A stretch of DNA of 64,000 bases, taken from the NCBI RefSeq assembly GCF_020164495.1, contig NZ_JAIQYZ010000001.1, positions 248,001 through 312,000 of the forward strand, written 5' to 3'. The position numbers and the translations under genes were made by a program. How positions within the stretch are numbered: position 1 is the first letter of the stretch; each line of letters begins with the position of its first letter. Origin of the DNA: Psychroflexus lacisalsi. GTDB lineage: Bacteria; Bacteroidota; Bacteroidia; Flavobacteriales; Flavobacteriaceae. Positions 43,947 through 52,460 of this stretch are shown here, piece by piece. The notes below the pieces were generated by a model. The model searched no databases and had not been told where the DNA came from. It worked only from the letters and a program-made list of their open reading frames with translations.

Positions 43947-45825
43947 CGGTTTTTTTGATAGAACGCAGCAATTGGATCAAAGTCAATTGGAAAAATATAA
44001 TAAAATATTGGCTCATCGTGGTCCTGATGGCAATGGAATGTTTTTTAAAAAGACAGAAAATGGAAATATTGGTCTTGGTCATACAAGGCTCTCTATATTG
44101 GATTTATCGGATTTAGGGAAACAGCCAATGTATTTTAAAAACTTGTCAATAGTTTTAAACGGTGAAATATATAATTATAAAAATATACAAAAGGAATTAG
44201 AAACATTAGGATATTCATTTAACTCGTCTTCCGATACAGAAGTAGTGTTGAAAAGTTTCCATGCTTGGGGAATGGATTGCGTCAAAAAGTTTGTTGGTAT
44301 GTTCTCTTTCGGGATTTTTGATTCGCAAAAAGAACTCTTATCTCTTTGCCGAGATCGCCTGGGTGTAAAACCCCTGTATTGGTATCAAGATGAAAACCAA
44401 TTTATTTTTGGATCAGAACTAAAAGTTTTGTTTAGTACAAAAACCTTTTCTGCTAAAGTAGATCCTACTAGCTTAGCTACATTTATAAATTATGGTTACA
44501 GTACAAATAATAGTACAATGCTGCAAAACGTAAAAAAAGGAGCAATAGGCTCTTGGACAGTTTATAATTGCAGTACTAATTCTTTAAAGGTTTATCCCTA
44601 TTGGAATTATGGTGACTTATTTGAAAAAGAAAGATTTAAGGGCACATTTGACGAGGCAGTTAACGAAACTGAAAGATTGGCTCAGGAAGCTTGTGAATTA
44701 AGAATGATTTCAGATGTTCCAGTTGGTGTATTCTTAAGTGGTGGTTTCGACAGTACATTAGTTACTGCTCTTCTTCAAAAAGACCGAACTGAAAAATTAA
44801 AAACATTTACGATTGGATTTTCTGATGGTGTCGATGAATCAAAAGATGCAGCTAAAATAGCTGCTCATTTAGGAACAGACCATACAAGTTATGATTGTAA
44901 GCAAAAAGATGCAAAGGATTTAATTCCTGAATTAGCTTACTTATATGATGACCCTATTGCTGATATATCTTGCATTCCCACAATGCTGGTGAGTAAATTG
45001 GCAAGAAAAGAAGTAACGGTAGCCTTATCTGCTGAGGGAGGGGATGAGCTATTTGGAGGATATGGTGGTTTTAAAAGTGCACCTAATCTCGTAAAAAAAA
45101 TAAACCAAATTCCATTTAAACAATTTATCGGTGAGTCAGCAAAAACTCTTGCACCAATGTTTAAAGGACGTCATAACCATTTAGAGAAAAAAATAGAAGG
45201 AGTCTCAAATATGCTATTAACTGAAAATAGAAACAGGATCTATGAAATGCACTCACAACAAGGAGGTTTTCCGAAAGACCTTATGAGCAATTTATTTAGT
45301 CAACCATTTAAAATTCAGCATCATCAGCATACCACAAAAGAACTAATAGACCCATTAGATGATTTATACATCCTAGGAGTAGAAGATACTCTAGCCAATT
45401 TATTGCTTGTAAAAATAGACAGAGGAGCAATGAGGTTTTCATTGGAAGGAAGAGAACCATTATTAGATCATAATTTGATGGAATTTGCTGCTTCACTCCC
45501 CTATCACTTCAAACATAATGGTGTTGAAAGTAAAAGACCAATTCGTGAAATTGTATACAAGTATGTTCCTAAGAAAATCATGGATAGACCAAAAGTAGGT
45601 TTTGACTTGCCAATTTATAAATGGTTAAAATAAGATTTATCTTATTTAATTGATCATTATTTGAATGTCACTTCGATAGCTAAAGGAGAGTTTTTTAATC
45701 CCAATTATGTAGAACATTTAGTTAAACAGTTTAAGACTGGTGAGCTAAGATATGTAGCAATTATTTGGAGGTTATTAATTTTTCAAATGTGGCATGAACG
45801 ATGGATCGAGGAAAAAACCAATTAA
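43933..45825 (+). pseudogene. asnB: Asparagine synthase-type amidotransferase interrupted by an in-frame TAA
   Basis: The frame starts MCGISGFFD (Cys2 nucleophile of the N-terminal glutaminase domain) and carries the synthetase ATP-binding motif LSGGFDST (about 264-271) and SAEGGDELFGGYGG. It stops at TAA 45631-45633 after PIYKWLK, giving 566 residues. Reading on in the same frame gives 63 more sensible codons (DLSYLIDHYLNVTSI, EFFNPNYVEHL, RLLIFQMWHERW) to a TAA at 45823-45825, exactly the missing C-terminus of the family. The stop therefore looks like a nonsense change of a Lys or Glu codon. Loss of the last helices may or may not abolish activity. In such loci AsnB homologues amidate sugar carboxylates. 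Confidence 0.85.
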
Positions 45826-45838
45826 AAATGTTTTAATA

Positions 45839-46030
45839 ATGAGCATGAATATTATGGCCTATGTTTTTGTTTTTAATCCTAATAAAAATCCATTAAACAT
45901 AGAAATTAATGATGGTTTTGATCATGAGTCTTATTGGAATTGTTCAAGTTATTGGGATAAAGACCTTAATTGGCATGAAGGGAAATTCAATCAAGTAGAA
46001 TGGATTTTAGAAGAATACATTAAAGACTGA
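45839..46030 (+). CDS. Short hypothetical ORF between asnB and the GT-D gene
   Basis: A frame of 63 codons from an ATG at 45839, ending 7 nt before the next gene. The residues are rich in Asn, Trp and acidic side chains (ESYWNCSSYWDKDLNWHEGKF). I do not recognise a family. The frame is open further upstream into the asnB tail (an ATG at 45794), so the start is uncertain. It could be a real small protein or the tail of a larger gene lost when this part of the locus was rearranged. Confidence 0.35.
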   Translation: MSMNIMAYVFVFNPNKNPLNIEINDGFDHESYWNCSSYWDKDLNWHEGKFNQVEWILEEYIKD

Positions 46031-46037
46031 AATAAAT

Positions 46038-46940
46038 ATGAATTTACAATACGGCAGTTTTTTTAAATACCCTAGAAAAGTATTTAAACACTTTTTAAGT
46101 GAAATTTATCCGTTAGTAATTAAGATATATCCGCTTCCAAAAGTCAAATCGATTCCTGAAACGATTGATAAGATATTAAAGGATAAAGCTTCTATATGTA
46201 GATTTGGAGATGGTGAACTCCTGTATATTTCAGAGAAACGATCACTACCATTCCAAAGACAAGATGATCGATTAAGAAAATATTTCATTAAAATTTTAAA
46301 ATCTGAAAACAAAAATATTCTTATTGGTTTACCTATTGGGTATCATTCTTTAGGTAATTTAAAAAAAAGCTCAAAAATTACCTGGCGTGCCATTATTTCT
46401 TGGACGTATCCAGGAGTAAGAAAAATTTTAAAAAAAGATAAAATATATTATAACGCTTCCATGACACGTCTTTATATGGATTATGAAGATACTTCCCATA
46501 GTGGGGATTGGTTTAAAAAAGTGCAATCCATTTGGAATGATAAAGACATTTTGTTGATAGAAGGAGAAAAAAGCCGTTTGGGGGTTGGAAATGACTTGTT
46601 TAAAAACGCTAATTCGGTTAAAAGAATTTTGGGGCCTGCTCACAATGCTTTTGATCAATTTGATAATTTATTAAATTTTGCTAAAAAACAATCAAAAGAT
46701 AATTTAGTGCTAGTTGCCATGGGTCCGACAGCTAAGCCACTAGCTTATGAACTAGCCTTAGAAGGTTTTCAAGCATTGGATATTGGTAATCTGGATATCG
46801 AATATGAATGGTTTTTAAAAGGAGCTAAAACAAAGGTGAAAATCCAAGGTAAGTATACCAGTGAGGCAAAAGGAGGTAGAAATGTTGCAGATGTTGTAGA
46901 CGAAGCTTACGCCGATCAAATTATAGCAGAGTTTATATAA
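46038..46940 (+). CDS. GT-D fold glycosyltransferase (DUF1792 family)
   Basis: A 300-residue protein with ASICRFGDGELLYI (about residues 51-64), the conserved RFGDGE start of DUF1792 glycosyltransferases, and VAMGPTAKPLAYELA plus DIGNLDIEYEW near the C-terminus. Family members add hexoses to surface glycans or glycoproteins. It overlaps the next glycosyltransferase by a single base (TAATG), consistent with an operon. Confidence 0.82.
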   Translation: MNLQYGSFFKYPRKVFKHFLSEIYPLVIKIYPLPKVKSIPETIDKILKDKASICRFGDGELLYISEKRSLPFQRQDDRLRKYFIKILKSENKNILIGLPIGYHSLGNLKKSSKITWRAIISWTYPGVRKILKKDKIYYNASMTRLYMDYEDTSHSGDWFKKVQSIWNDKDILLIEGEKSRLGVGNDLFKNANSVKRILGPAHNAFDQFDNLLNFAKKQSKDNLVLVAMGPTAKPLAYELALEGFQALDIGNLDIEYEWFLKGAKTKVKIQGKYTSEAKGGRNVADVVDEAYADQIIAEFI

Positions 46941-48004
46941 TGAGGCAAAAATTACTAATTATTGCGCCTTGTTTATCAATGGGTGGTATGGAAAGAGCTT
47001 CAGTAAATACAGCTAATAGTCTCAATGATAAAGAAGTACAAATTGTCTTTATATCATTATTTAAAAAAAAGCATTTCTTCACTTTAAACAAGGACATAAA
47101 ACTGATAGAGCCAGACGGCTTTAATACCAATTCTCTTTCTTTTTTAAAAACGATTCAATGGGTTCGCAACATTGTAAAAACAGAAAAACCTAATAAAGTA
47201 CTTGCTTTTAATAAGTTTTATGCGGCTTTAACCGCTTTTTCATTGATTGGAATAAATATTCCTTTCTATATTTCAGAACGTTCTAGTCCTCTATTTGTAT
47301 GGAGACAACCTTTAAAAACAATAAATCGCATCGCTTTCTGGTTAAAACCTCCCACAGGAGTCATTGCTCAAACCTACATAGCAGCATCTTACCAAAAAAA
47401 GTATTTTAAAAAGTCTAAAATAAAAGTGATTCCTAATATTCTCCGTCCCATAACTTTGCATCCAGAAATAGAAAGAAAGGATATTATTCTAGCAGTTGGC
47501 AGATTGGGAGACCATTTAAAAGGTTTTGATCTACTCATTGAAAGTCTTAGCTTCATGAAAAATAAAACGTGGGAATTGCATATTGCTGGAGGTGATGAAA
47601 ACGCACAAGAATTAAAAGAGTTGGCAACAAAACTCGGCGTTTTAGACCGCATTACTTTTTTAGGAAAAGTCCAAAATGTTGATAAAGTATACGCATCCGC
47701 AGGAATCTTTGTAATTCCTTCTAGAAGTGAAGGTTTTCCAAATGCGCTCGCCGAAGCTATGGGTGCCGGTTGCTGTTGTATAGCTTTTGACTTCATAGCT
47801 GGACCAAGAGATATGATTGATCATGGGGAAAGTGGTTTTATCGTTCTTGAAGAAAACATTTTGGCGCTTGCATCAAAAATAGATGAGTTAATTCATTTAC
47901 CTACAGAGCGAGAGCGAATAGGACAAAATGCTTTGGGTATTAGAGATAAATTGGCTGTAGACAAAGTATCAAAAAAAATATTAAATTTTATATTTTTTAA
48001 TTAA
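46940..48004 (+). CDS. Glycosyltransferase family 4
   Basis: A 354-residue GT-B enzyme. The N-terminal MGGMERASVNTANSL glycine-rich turn and C-terminal VIPSRSEGFPNALAEAMGAG (EGFPNxxxE, the E-x7-E region that binds the nucleotide sugar) identify GT4. ILAVGRLGDHLKGFD is the central strand-loop. Linkage and sugar cannot be told. Its coordinates continue the tight + strand operon; the CDP-sugar genes begin 24 nt downstream. Confidence 0.88.
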   Translation: MRQKLLIIAPCLSMGGMERASVNTANSLNDKEVQIVFISLFKKKHFFTLNKDIKLIEPDGFNTNSLSFLKTIQWVRNIVKTEKPNKVLAFNKFYAALTAFSLIGINIPFYISERSSPLFVWRQPLKTINRIAFWLKPPTGVIAQTYIAASYQKKYFKKSKIKVIPNILRPITLHPEIERKDIILAVGRLGDHLKGFDLLIESLSFMKNKTWELHIAGGDENAQELKELATKLGVLDRITFLGKVQNVDKVYASAGIFVIPSRSEGFPNALAEAMGAGCCCIAFDFIAGPRDMIDHGESGFIVLEENILALASKIDELIHLPTERERIGQNALGIRDKLAVDKVSKKILNFIFFN

Positions 48005-48027
48005 TTAAAAAAATTAAATCAACTTTT

Positions 48028-48798
48028 ATGAAAGCAGTAATACTTGCGGGAGGGTTCGGAACACGACTTAGTGAAGCCACTAATCTTATTCCCAAACCGA
48101 TGGTCGAAATAGGAGGAAAACCTATCTTATGGCATATTATGAAGATTTATGAAAAGTATGGGGTAAAAGAATTCATTATATGTGGAGGTTATAAGCAATA
48201 TGTGATTAAGGAGTATTTTGTAAACTATTTCCAACATAATTCGGACTTAACAGTTGATTTGTCAAATAATACTGTTAGTATACATAATAATAAGTCTGAA
48301 GATTGGAAAGTCACAATTGTAGACACTGGATTAAATACAATGACAGGAGGCAGAATAAAAAGAATACAGGAGTACGTAGGTGATGAACAATTTCTATTAA
48401 CTTATGGTGACGGTGTCAGTAATATTAACATTGAGAAAACTGTAGACGCACATAACAAAAGTGGAAAAGTACTGTCTTTGACAGCCTATCAACCAAGTGG
48501 GCGATTAGGTGTTTTAAAAATCTCAGAAGAAAATGTAGTAGATGCATTTATTGAAAAACCAGAGGAGAGTGGATCTTGGATTAATGCGGGATTCTTCGTT
48601 TGTAATCCTGAAATTTTTAAATATTTACATGGAGATCAGGAAATGTTTGAAAGAGAGCCAATGCAGAGGATTATTGCCGACAACCAAATGGCAGCTTTTA
48701 AACATAGTGGCTTTTGGAAGCCAATGGACACACTTAGAGATAATGTAGAACTGAACGATTTGTGGGATAAAGCTGAGGCTCCTTGGAAATCATGGTAA
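48028..48798 (+). CDS. rfbF: Glucose-1-phosphate cytidylyltransferase
   Basis: A 256-residue nucleotidyltransferase. LAGGFGTRLSEATNLIPKPMVEIGGKPILWHI (residues 6-37) is the specific signature of the CTP-using enzyme, and GDGVSNINI (about 130) is the metal-binding region. It makes CDP-glucose, the entry point of CDP-deoxysugars. It is followed 19 nt later by the matching 4,6-dehydratase. Confidence 0.94.
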   Translation: MKAVILAGGFGTRLSEATNLIPKPMVEIGGKPILWHIMKIYEKYGVKEFIICGGYKQYVIKEYFVNYFQHNSDLTVDLSNNTVSIHNNKSEDWKVTIVDTGLNTMTGGRIKRIQEYVGDEQFLLTYGDGVSNINIEKTVDAHNKSGKVLSLTAYQPSGRLGVLKISEENVVDAFIEKPEESGSWINAGFFVCNPEIFKYLHGDQEMFEREPMQRIIADNQMAAFKHSGFWKPMDTLRDNVELNDLWDKAEAPWKSW

Positions 48799-48817
48799 TT
48801 AAAATTTAGAATTAAAG

Positions 48818-49888
48818 ATGGATAAATTACAACAATTTTACAAAGACAAACGTGTCTTGATAACAGGTCACACAGGATTCAAAGGTTCTTGGCTTTCTAT
48901 TTTACTTAAAGAATTAGGAGCCACTGTAATTGGTTATTCATTAGATCCATATACTCAAAATGATAATTTTGTCCTTTCTGAAATAAGTAAAAAAATCATT
49001 GATGTTAGAGGTGATATATGTAATCGTACGGAATTACAAAAAGTTTTTGATGAATATAAACCTGATATTGTATTACATCTCGCTGCTCAAGCATTAGTAC
49101 GTTATTCTTATGATAATCCCATCGAGACATACGAAACTAATGTAATGGGCTCGATTAATGTGATGGAGGCATTTAGGAAATGCACATTTTCTCGAGTTGC
49201 AGTAATGGTTACCACTGATAAATGTTACGAAAATAAAGAGCAGTTTTGGGGGTATAGAGAAAATGAAGCAATGGGTGGGTATGATCCATATTCTTCATCT
49301 AAGGGATCGGCAGAAATAGCAATTTCTTCTTGGAGACGCTCATTTATGAACCCAGACAAATATGACAATCATGGCAAATCTATTGCAAGTGTTAGAGCTG
49401 GAAACGTAATAGGAGGGGGCGATTGGATTCAAGATCGAATCATTCCAGATTGTATAAAAGCTTTGGAATCAAATAAAACAATAGAGATTAGAAATCCTAA
49501 TGCGATAAGACCTTGGCAACATGTTTTAGAACCGTTATGTGGATACTTAATGCTTGCTCAAAAAATGTGGGAAAGCCCTACGCAGTATTGTGAAGGTTGG
49601 AACTTTGGTCCTCATTCAGAATCAATAGATACTGTGTGGTCTGTGGCCACGAAGGCAGTAGAGAATTTTGGTTCAGGAGAAATAAAAGATGTTTCTTCAG
49701 CTGAATCGCTTCATGAGGCAACATTATTAATGCTAGATATCAGTAAGGCAAAGTTTAAATTGGGGTGGGAGCCTAGAATGAATCTAGATCAAACTATTGA
49801 AATGACCATTGATTGGTATAAAAAATACAAAACACAGCATACCTATGAGTTATGTGTTGATCAAATAAAAAAATATTTTTCATTATGA
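48818..49888 (+). CDS. rfbG: CDP-glucose 4,6-dehydratase
   Basis: A 356-residue extended short-chain dehydrogenase. NAD-binding motif ITGHTGFKGSWL (16-27), catalytic TTDKCYEN (Thr-Asp) and YDPYSSSKG (YxxxK) are present. It converts CDP-glucose to CDP-4-keto-6-deoxyglucose. It shares a 4-nt overlap (ATGA) with the epimerase gene downstream. Confidence 0.94.
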   Translation: MDKLQQFYKDKRVLITGHTGFKGSWLSILLKELGATVIGYSLDPYTQNDNFVLSEISKKIIDVRGDICNRTELQKVFDEYKPDIVLHLAAQALVRYSYDNPIETYETNVMGSINVMEAFRKCTFSRVAVMVTTDKCYENKEQFWGYRENEAMGGYDPYSSSKGSAEIAISSWRRSFMNPDKYDNHGKSIASVRAGNVIGGGDWIQDRIIPDCIKALESNKTIEIRNPNAIRPWQHVLEPLCGYLMLAQKMWESPTQYCEGWNFGPHSESIDTVWSVATKAVENFGSGEIKDVSSAESLHEATLLMLDISKAKFKLGWEPRMNLDQTIEMTIDWYKKYKTQHTYELCVDQIKKYFSL

Positions 49889-50439
49889 AGTTTTCTAAAA
49901 CATTAATAGACGGTCTTTTTATAATTGAATTAAGTCCTTTTAACGATTTAAGAGGTCAATTGTTTAAGCCATTCAATTCTTTTCAATTTGCTCAAAATGC
50001 ACCTCAAGAAATAAATGTTGAAATCAAAGAAGTTTGGTTTACAAAATCTAAAATAAATGTGATTAGAGCAATGCATTTACAAGTTGGTGCATTGGCCTGC
50101 GAAAAAATAGTATCAGTTATTAAAGGAAAAGTGTTAGATGTAATACTAGATATTAGAGAAGGATCATCAACATATGGGAAAGTTTTTGAGATTGAATTAT
50201 CTGAAAGTATACCTCAAGCATTATATATTCCAATTGGATGTGCTCACGGTTATAAAGTATTACAAGACGAATCGATAGTATTATACATGTCAACTCAAAA
50301 TCACTCAGGAAAAGATGATGTTGGTATATATTATAAAAGTTTTGGATATAACTGGAATATAGAAAATCCAATTATCTCAGAAAAAGATAAAAATTTACCT
50401 GATTTTGGTAATTACAAATATAAAAAAGAAACTGAATGA
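49885..50439 (+). CDS. RmlC-like deoxysugar 3,5-epimerase (cupin)
   Basis: A 184-residue protein of the dTDP-4-dehydrorhamnose 3,5-epimerase family. RAMHLQ (about residues 59-64) carries the catalytic His, and PIGCAHGYKVL (about 116) is the conserved cupin turn. Because it is embedded between rfbG and a reductase, with 4-nt overlaps on both sides, its substrate is more likely CDP-4-keto-6-deoxyglucose than the dTDP sugar. Epimerisation at C3, C5 or both is not decided by sequence. Confidence 0.85.
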   Translation: MKFSKTLIDGLFIIELSPFNDLRGQLFKPFNSFQFAQNAPQEINVEIKEVWFTKSKINVIRAMHLQVGALACEKIVSVIKGKVLDVILDIREGSSTYGKVFEIELSESIPQALYIPIGCAHGYKVLQDESIVLYMSTQNHSGKDDVGIYYKSFGYNWNIENPIISEKDKNLPDFGNYKYKKETE

Positions 50440-51314
50440 GAATTCTAATCACTGGAGCAACTGGTTATGTTGGTCAGAACTTTATTCCAAAATTGATTTC
50501 CTTAAATGCAGAAATTAAAATTTTAACAGTAAACTTAACAGTAGAAAAAGCATCTAAACTATATCCTTCTCCTCAGTGTAATCATATTTCAACAGAGGAA
50601 ATAGATAAAATAGCTGAATTTGATCCAGAAATAGTTTACCATTTGGCTACCCTTTCTACTAGTAGAAACGACACGGATATTATATCTTCTTTAATATCAG
50701 CAAATATTGAGTTTGGCGTGAAGCTGCTCGATTCATTAAAAAATTGTAAAAACATTCGAATCTTTGTTAATTTTGGTTCTTTTGCTGAGTACCGCTTAGG
50801 CCCACAAAAGATTAACGATGCTTACTTATATACAGCGACAAAATCGGCTTTTAGATGCTTTGTTGATTATTATTCAAATTTAGTTGGTTTCAAATACATA
50901 ACATTAATTCCTTACACAGTTTATGGTGGGAAAGGTACAGCCAAGAAATTAATAGATTTTATTAAGGATTCAATCGACTCTGTTGAACCTGTAAATATGA
51001 CAAAGGGAGAGCAAATCTTGGATTTTATACATATTGAAGATGTTGTGTCTTTTTTGATCCTAATTTACGAAAAAATCTCAAAGTTCGAATCACTAAAAAA
51101 TGGAGAAGAATTTCATTTAGGTACTGGAAAGGGGACTAAAGTTAAAGATCTTGCTAAGATGATAGAGATATTCTACAATAAAAAATGCAATGTTAATTGG
51201 GGTGGAATACCCTATCGTCCTATGGACACAATGTATGCTGTTGCTCCCATTGCCAAAAATATCGAAATACTAGATTGGAAAACGACTTTAGCTATTGAAG
51301 AACGTTTAGATTAA
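50436..51314 (+). CDS. SDR-family CDP-4-keto-6-deoxysugar reductase
   Basis: A 292-residue NAD(P)-dependent short-chain reductase/epimerase. ITGATGYVGQNF (4-15) binds the cofactor, and YLYTATKSA (about 133-141) holds the YxxxK catalytic pair. Similar enzymes at this position in O-antigen clusters reduce C4 to finish a CDP-6-deoxy or CDP-3,6-dideoxy sugar. No rfbH-type C3 dehydrase is present in the window, so the product should keep its 3-hydroxyl: a CDP-6-deoxyhexose. Confidence 0.82.
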   Translation: MRILITGATGYVGQNFIPKLISLNAEIKILTVNLTVEKASKLYPSPQCNHISTEEIDKIAEFDPEIVYHLATLSTSRNDTDIISSLISANIEFGVKLLDSLKNCKNIRIFVNFGSFAEYRLGPQKINDAYLYTATKSAFRCFVDYYSNLVGFKYITLIPYTVYGGKGTAKKLIDFIKDSIDSVEPVNMTKGEQILDFIHIEDVVSFLILIYEKISKFESLKNGEEFHLGTGKGTKVKDLAKMIEIFYNKKCNVNWGGIPYRPMDTMYAVAPIAKNIEILDWKTTLAIEERLD

Positions 51315-51352
51315 ATACATTATTCAAAATTAAAAAACTAATATATTTCAAG

Positions 51353-52348
51353 ATGAAAGGTATATCGCCAAAAGTAAGTATAATTGTTCCTGTTTATAAC
51401 GTTGAGGAATATGTAGAGCAAAGCGTTTCCTCAATAATTTCTCAGACTTATGAAAATATTGAGGTTATCTTAGTTAATAATGCTTCGACCGATAAATCAA
51501 TCGATATTTGTTCGCGACTGACTGCCGATGATAGTAGAGTAAAAGTAGTTGAAATTGAAAATAACAATGGGGTTTCACATGCAAGAAACTATGGACTGCG
51601 ATTTACGACGGGCGAATATATCATGTACATGGATAGTGATGATTATTGGATAAATGAAAATGTCGTTAGTAAATTGATGGAAATCTTCAGTTCAAACTGT
51701 AAAGTTGACTTTATCACATTTAATTATACGAAGTATTTCCAGAAGGATCATATTTTTAAAAACGAGCTACTTTTTAATCAACAAGCATTAGCAGGTAGAA
51801 CCAAATATGAAAAAATAGAAGGTTTAATAACCAGTGGAACTTTCCCAATGAGTTGTTGGTCAAAAATCATCAAAAAAGATTTCATAGTTAATCATAACAT
51901 CAGTTTTATTTTAGGAACTGCGGGGGAAGATATGGCATGGTTTATTGAACTAATAGATAAATGCGATGATTTTTTAGCGGTAAACGAATTTTTTTATTGC
52001 TATCGCAGACAGAATGGGAAGTCTTTATCTTCAGGCTTTAATGAATCTAGATTTAATTCTCTCTTTAACATAACACAAGTAATAATAGAACAATTTAAAA
52101 CTCAAGAGACGCCGCTTCAAAAATATGTTCTTGCATATATGGCCTACGAATACTCTATTCTACTTGGGATTTCCCACAATTTTACTGGTAAAAAACGAAT
52201 AGAAATTTTAAAAGAATTAAACAATTATAGATGGATATTAAAGTATGACTTAAATCCAAAAGTAAAAAAAGTAAATAAATTAATTTCCCTAGCTGGATTT
52301 AATTTGTCAGTAATACTATTAAATTATCATATCAAGAGACTAAATTAG
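51353..52348 (+). CDS. Glycosyltransferase family 2
   Basis: A 331-residue GT-A enzyme. KVSIIVPVYNVEEYVEQSV at the N-terminus, VNNASTDKSIDI (about 41) and the DxD-type YMDSDDYW (about 92-99) are standard GT2 stations. GTAGEDMAWF in the middle is a usual ED acceptor-site motif. It probably transfers one of the sugars made by the neighbouring pathways. It ends 112 nt before the second asnB, the longest gap in this half of the locus. Confidence 0.9.
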   Translation: MKGISPKVSIIVPVYNVEEYVEQSVSSIISQTYENIEVILVNNASTDKSIDICSRLTADDSRVKVVEIENNNGVSHARNYGLRFTTGEYIMYMDSDDYWINENVVSKLMEIFSSNCKVDFITFNYTKYFQKDHIFKNELLFNQQALAGRTKYEKIEGLITSGTFPMSCWSKIIKKDFIVNHNISFILGTAGEDMAWFIELIDKCDDFLAVNEFFYCYRRQNGKSLSSGFNESRFNSLFNITQVIIEQFKTQETPLQKYVLAYMAYEYSILLGISHNFTGKKRIEILKELNNYRWILKYDLNPKVKKVNKLISLAGFNLSVILLNYHIKRLN

Positions 52349-52460
52349 ATACTCGATGTGTAAAAAGAAATATTGAATCTCCTACGCGAAATAATTACCG
52401 TAACTAGGTATTAGTCTTTTTAGAATATTTGCTATAATAAAAATTAGTTAACAAAAATAA

